Source: Gammaproteobacteria bacterium
Lineage (GTDB): Bacteria; Pseudomonadota; Gammaproteobacteria; Arenicellales; Spongiicolonaceae
Direction: 5' to 3'
DNA: 5,944 nt
Assembly: GCA_007570945.1 (NCBI GenBank)
Contig: RKSH01000054.1
Coordinates: 1-5,944, forward strand
Every line of letters begins with the position of its first letter. The stretch's first letter is position 1. Positions 4,322-5,944 of the stretch are shown one piece after another. Made by a program: the position numbers and the translations under genes. The notes beneath the pieces were generated by a model. It was not told the origin of the DNA and did no database searches. It saw only the letters and a program-made list of their open reading frames with translations.

Positions 4322-5893
4322 ATGAACAAAGCGCGCCACATCGCCCTGATGGACACCACGTTGCGCGACGGCGAGCAGACCCAGGGCGTTTCGTTCAGCC
4401 GCGCCGAGAAAACCGCCCTGGCCGAGGCGTTGCTGAAAAAATTAAAGGTGGACCGCATTGAGGTCGCCTCGGCCGGCGTTTCCCGGGGCGAAAAAGACGC
4501 GGTGGCCGCCATCCAGGCCTGGGCCGCGCGCGAAAAAATGCGCGAGCGCGTTGAAGTGCTCGGCTTCGTGGACCACAAGCGCAGCGTGGACTGGATTGTG
4601 GACAGCGGCGGCCGGGTCATGAATCTTCTGGCCAAGGGCAGCGAGCGGCACTGCCGCGAACAACTGCGCAAGTCGCTGGCCGAACACCTGAAAGACATCC
4701 GCAAAACCGTCGCCTACGCCGCGCGCTGCAGGGTGACGGTGAATGTTTACCTTGAAGACTGGTCCAACGGCCACCGCAACAGCCCGGATTACGTGTATGA
4801 ACTGGTGAAAAATTTATGCGCCATGGAAGTGCGGCGCATCATGCTGCCCGACACCCTCGGCGTGCTGGCGCCGGAGGAGGTGGAGCAAAGTTTGCGCGAC
4901 ATGACCGGGCGCTTTCCCGATGCCGCGTTTGATTTCCACCCGCACAACGACTACGGCCTGGCCACCGCCAACGCCATGGCCGCGGTGCGCGCCGGGGTCA
5001 GCGCCATTCACTGCACGGTCAACTGCCTCGGCGAGCGCGCCGGCAACGTTTCCCTGGCCGAGGTGGCGGTGGCGCTGCGCGACAAAATGGGCATGAAACT
5101 TTCGGTGGACGAGAAAAACATCTACGCCGTCAGCCGCATGGTGGAACGTTTCTCGGGCAAAAACGTGCCGGCCAACGCGCCCATCACCGGCGACGACGTG
5201 TTCACCCAGACCAGCGGCATCCACGCTGACGGCGACCGCAAGGGCGGCCTGTACCAGTCCGAGCTCAGCCCGCGCCGCTTCAACCGCAGGCACAGTTACG
5301 CCCTCGGCAAGATGAGCGGCAAGGCCTCCTTGCTCAAGAACCTGGACGACCTCGGCATCACCCTCAGCGCCGAACAGCGCGCCAGGGTGCTGGCGCGGGT
5401 GGTGGAACTCGGCGATTCCAAGGCCGGCATCACCATTCACGACCTGCCGTTCATCATCACCGAGGTGCTGGAAAGCAAAAGTGAACAGCGCCTCACCCTG
5501 GTCAACTGTTCCGTCACCAGCGGTCTGGACCTGGCCTCCATCGTCAGCATCAAGGTGAGCCTGGACGGCGAGATAATCCAGTCTTCCGGCGCCGGCAACG
5601 GCGGTTTCGACGCCTTCATCGCCGCCATGCGCAAAGTGCTGGAGCCGCGCGGCCACAAAATGCCGGAGTTGGCGGACTACCGCATACACATCCCGCGCGG
5701 CGGCCGCACCAGCGCGCTCACCGAGTGCATCATCACGTGGAGGGACGGCGCCCGCACCGTGCGCACCCGCGCCCTGCACCCCAACCAGGTTTTCGCCGGC
5801 ATCTACGCCACCCTGCGCATGCTCAACATGAAAATGAGCGGCGCGTGGACCGCCGAGGATAAGGGACCCGCCACCGCCGCGCCCATGGCGTGA
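4322..5893 (+). CDS. Citramalate / 2-isopropylmalate synthase-family enzyme with regulatory domain
   Basis: Enzymes of this family condense acetyl-CoA with a 2-oxo acid (pyruvate gives citramalate; 2-oxoisovalerate gives 2-isopropylmalate) at the entry to isoleucine or leucine synthesis. The 523-residue product has a TIM-barrel catalytic domain (about 5-275) with DTTLRDGEQTQGVSFS (11-26; catalytic R15, metal ligand D16), VNVYLEDWSNG (140-150), LPDTLG (175-180), metal-binding FHPHNDYGLA (205-214; H206, H208), and GERAGNVSL (237-245; N242). A linker domain follows, with DVFTQTSGIHADG (292-304) and YALGKMSGKA (326-335). The regulatory (LeuA_dimer) domain is at about 388-505, with SGAGNGGFDAFIAAM (422-436), pointing to feedback control by an end-product amino acid. 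The ATG at 4322 precedes the first strand HIALMDTT; an upstream in-frame ATG at 4280 lies inside the dioxygenase gene. The LEDWSNG...SPDYVYELV segment and overall layout resemble the Bacteroidetes-type enzyme I recall, not standard proteobacterial LeuA. I cannot decide between citramalate and isopropylmalate from sequence alone. Confidence 0.93.
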   Translation: MNKARHIALMDTTLRDGEQTQGVSFSRAEKTALAEALLKKLKVDRIEVASAGVSRGEKDAVAAIQAWAAREKMRERVEVLGFVDHKRSVDWIVDSGGRVMNLLAKGSERHCREQLRKSLAEHLKDIRKTVAYAARCRVTVNVYLEDWSNGHRNSPDYVYELVKNLCAMEVRRIMLPDTLGVLAPEEVEQSLRDMTGRFPDAAFDFHPHNDYGLATANAMAAVRAGVSAIHCTVNCLGERAGNVSLAEVAVALRDKMGMKLSVDEKNIYAVSRMVERFSGKNVPANAPITGDDVFTQTSGIHADGDRKGGLYQSELSPRRFNRRHSYALGKMSGKASLLKNLDDLGITLSAEQRARVLARVVELGDSKAGITIHDLPFIITEVLESKSEQRLTLVNCSVTSGLDLASIVSIKVSLDGEIIQSSGAGNGGFDAFIAAMRKVLEPRGHKMPELADYRIHIPRGGRTSALTECIITWRDGARTVRTRALHPNQVFAGIYATLRMLNMKMSGAWTAEDKGPATAAPMA

Positions 5894-5902
5894 GCGCGGA
5901 AA

Positions 5903-5944
5903 GTGACGGTGCGGATTGCGGAAACGGTGGTTGCGACTCCGGAA
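5903..5944 (+). CDS. Possible start of a further gene (cut by window edge)
   Basis: A GTG at 5903 opens a frame (VTVRIAETVVATPE) that runs off the right edge without a stop. GCGGA lies 4 bases upstream (5897-5901 region) as a weak ribosome site, and the GTG is 9 bases after the synthase stop, as expected for an operon partner. Fourteen codons are too few to identify a product or be sure that this is coding. Confidence 0.25.
   Translation, partial: MTVRIAETVVATPE

Noticed and set aside
4814..5779. Minus-strand 321-residue frame opposite the synthase
   Set aside because: It is a His/Ala/Val/Gly-rich shadow of a strongly conserved plus-strand enzyme, with no recognisable motif.

Overview
This window looks like a stretch of chromosome from a GC-rich, probably uncultured gammaproteobacterium or close relative. 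The reasons are a dacA-lipB pair of the proteobacterial type, a MurU like the one known from Pseudomonas peptidoglycan recycling, and compact spacing between genes. The assignment is inferred from gene content and protein style; there is no rRNA or marker gene here. I see no mobile element, CRISPR array, tRNA or rRNA.

Left part (1-1055): the N-terminal piece of a Gfo/Idh/MocA-type oxidoreductase runs off the left edge on the minus strand. A 267-base intergenic region follows, then murU on the plus strand, encoding the uridylyltransferase that makes UDP-MurNAc from recycled MurNAc-1-phosphate. Middle (978-2878, minus strand): dacA, a secreted and membrane-anchored D-Ala-D-Ala carboxypeptidase (PBP5/6 type), is followed by an overlapping lipB, the octanoyltransferase that starts lipoate assembly. 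The ybeD gene that often lies between them is absent. The lipB reading frame runs 78 bases into the 3' end of convergent murU, so the two genes are antisense to each other there.

Right part (2947-5944, plus strand): a small flavodoxin-fold protein, a phytanoyl-CoA-dioxygenase-family Fe(II)/2-oxoglutarate oxygenase with a complete HxD...H site, and a full-length citramalate/isopropylmalate-synthase-type enzyme with its regulatory domain. A possible further gene starts in the last 42 bases. These genes are co-directional, but each has its own promoter-like -10 element.

Functionally, MurU and DacA both serve cell-wall turnover, LipB serves cofactor synthesis, and the synthase serves branched-chain amino acid synthesis. 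The flavodoxin-like protein and the dioxygenase have no substrate I can name. The most notable features are -10-like hexamers (TACAAT/TACAGT) lying 6-9 bases before three start codons without a Shine-Dalgarno sequence, which suggests leaderless or nearly leaderless mRNAs; the lipB extension into murU; and a synthase that resembles Bacteroidetes enzymes more than the usual proteobacterial LeuA. I did not find convincing evidence of a new multi-gene system; most of the window is ordinary core metabolism.
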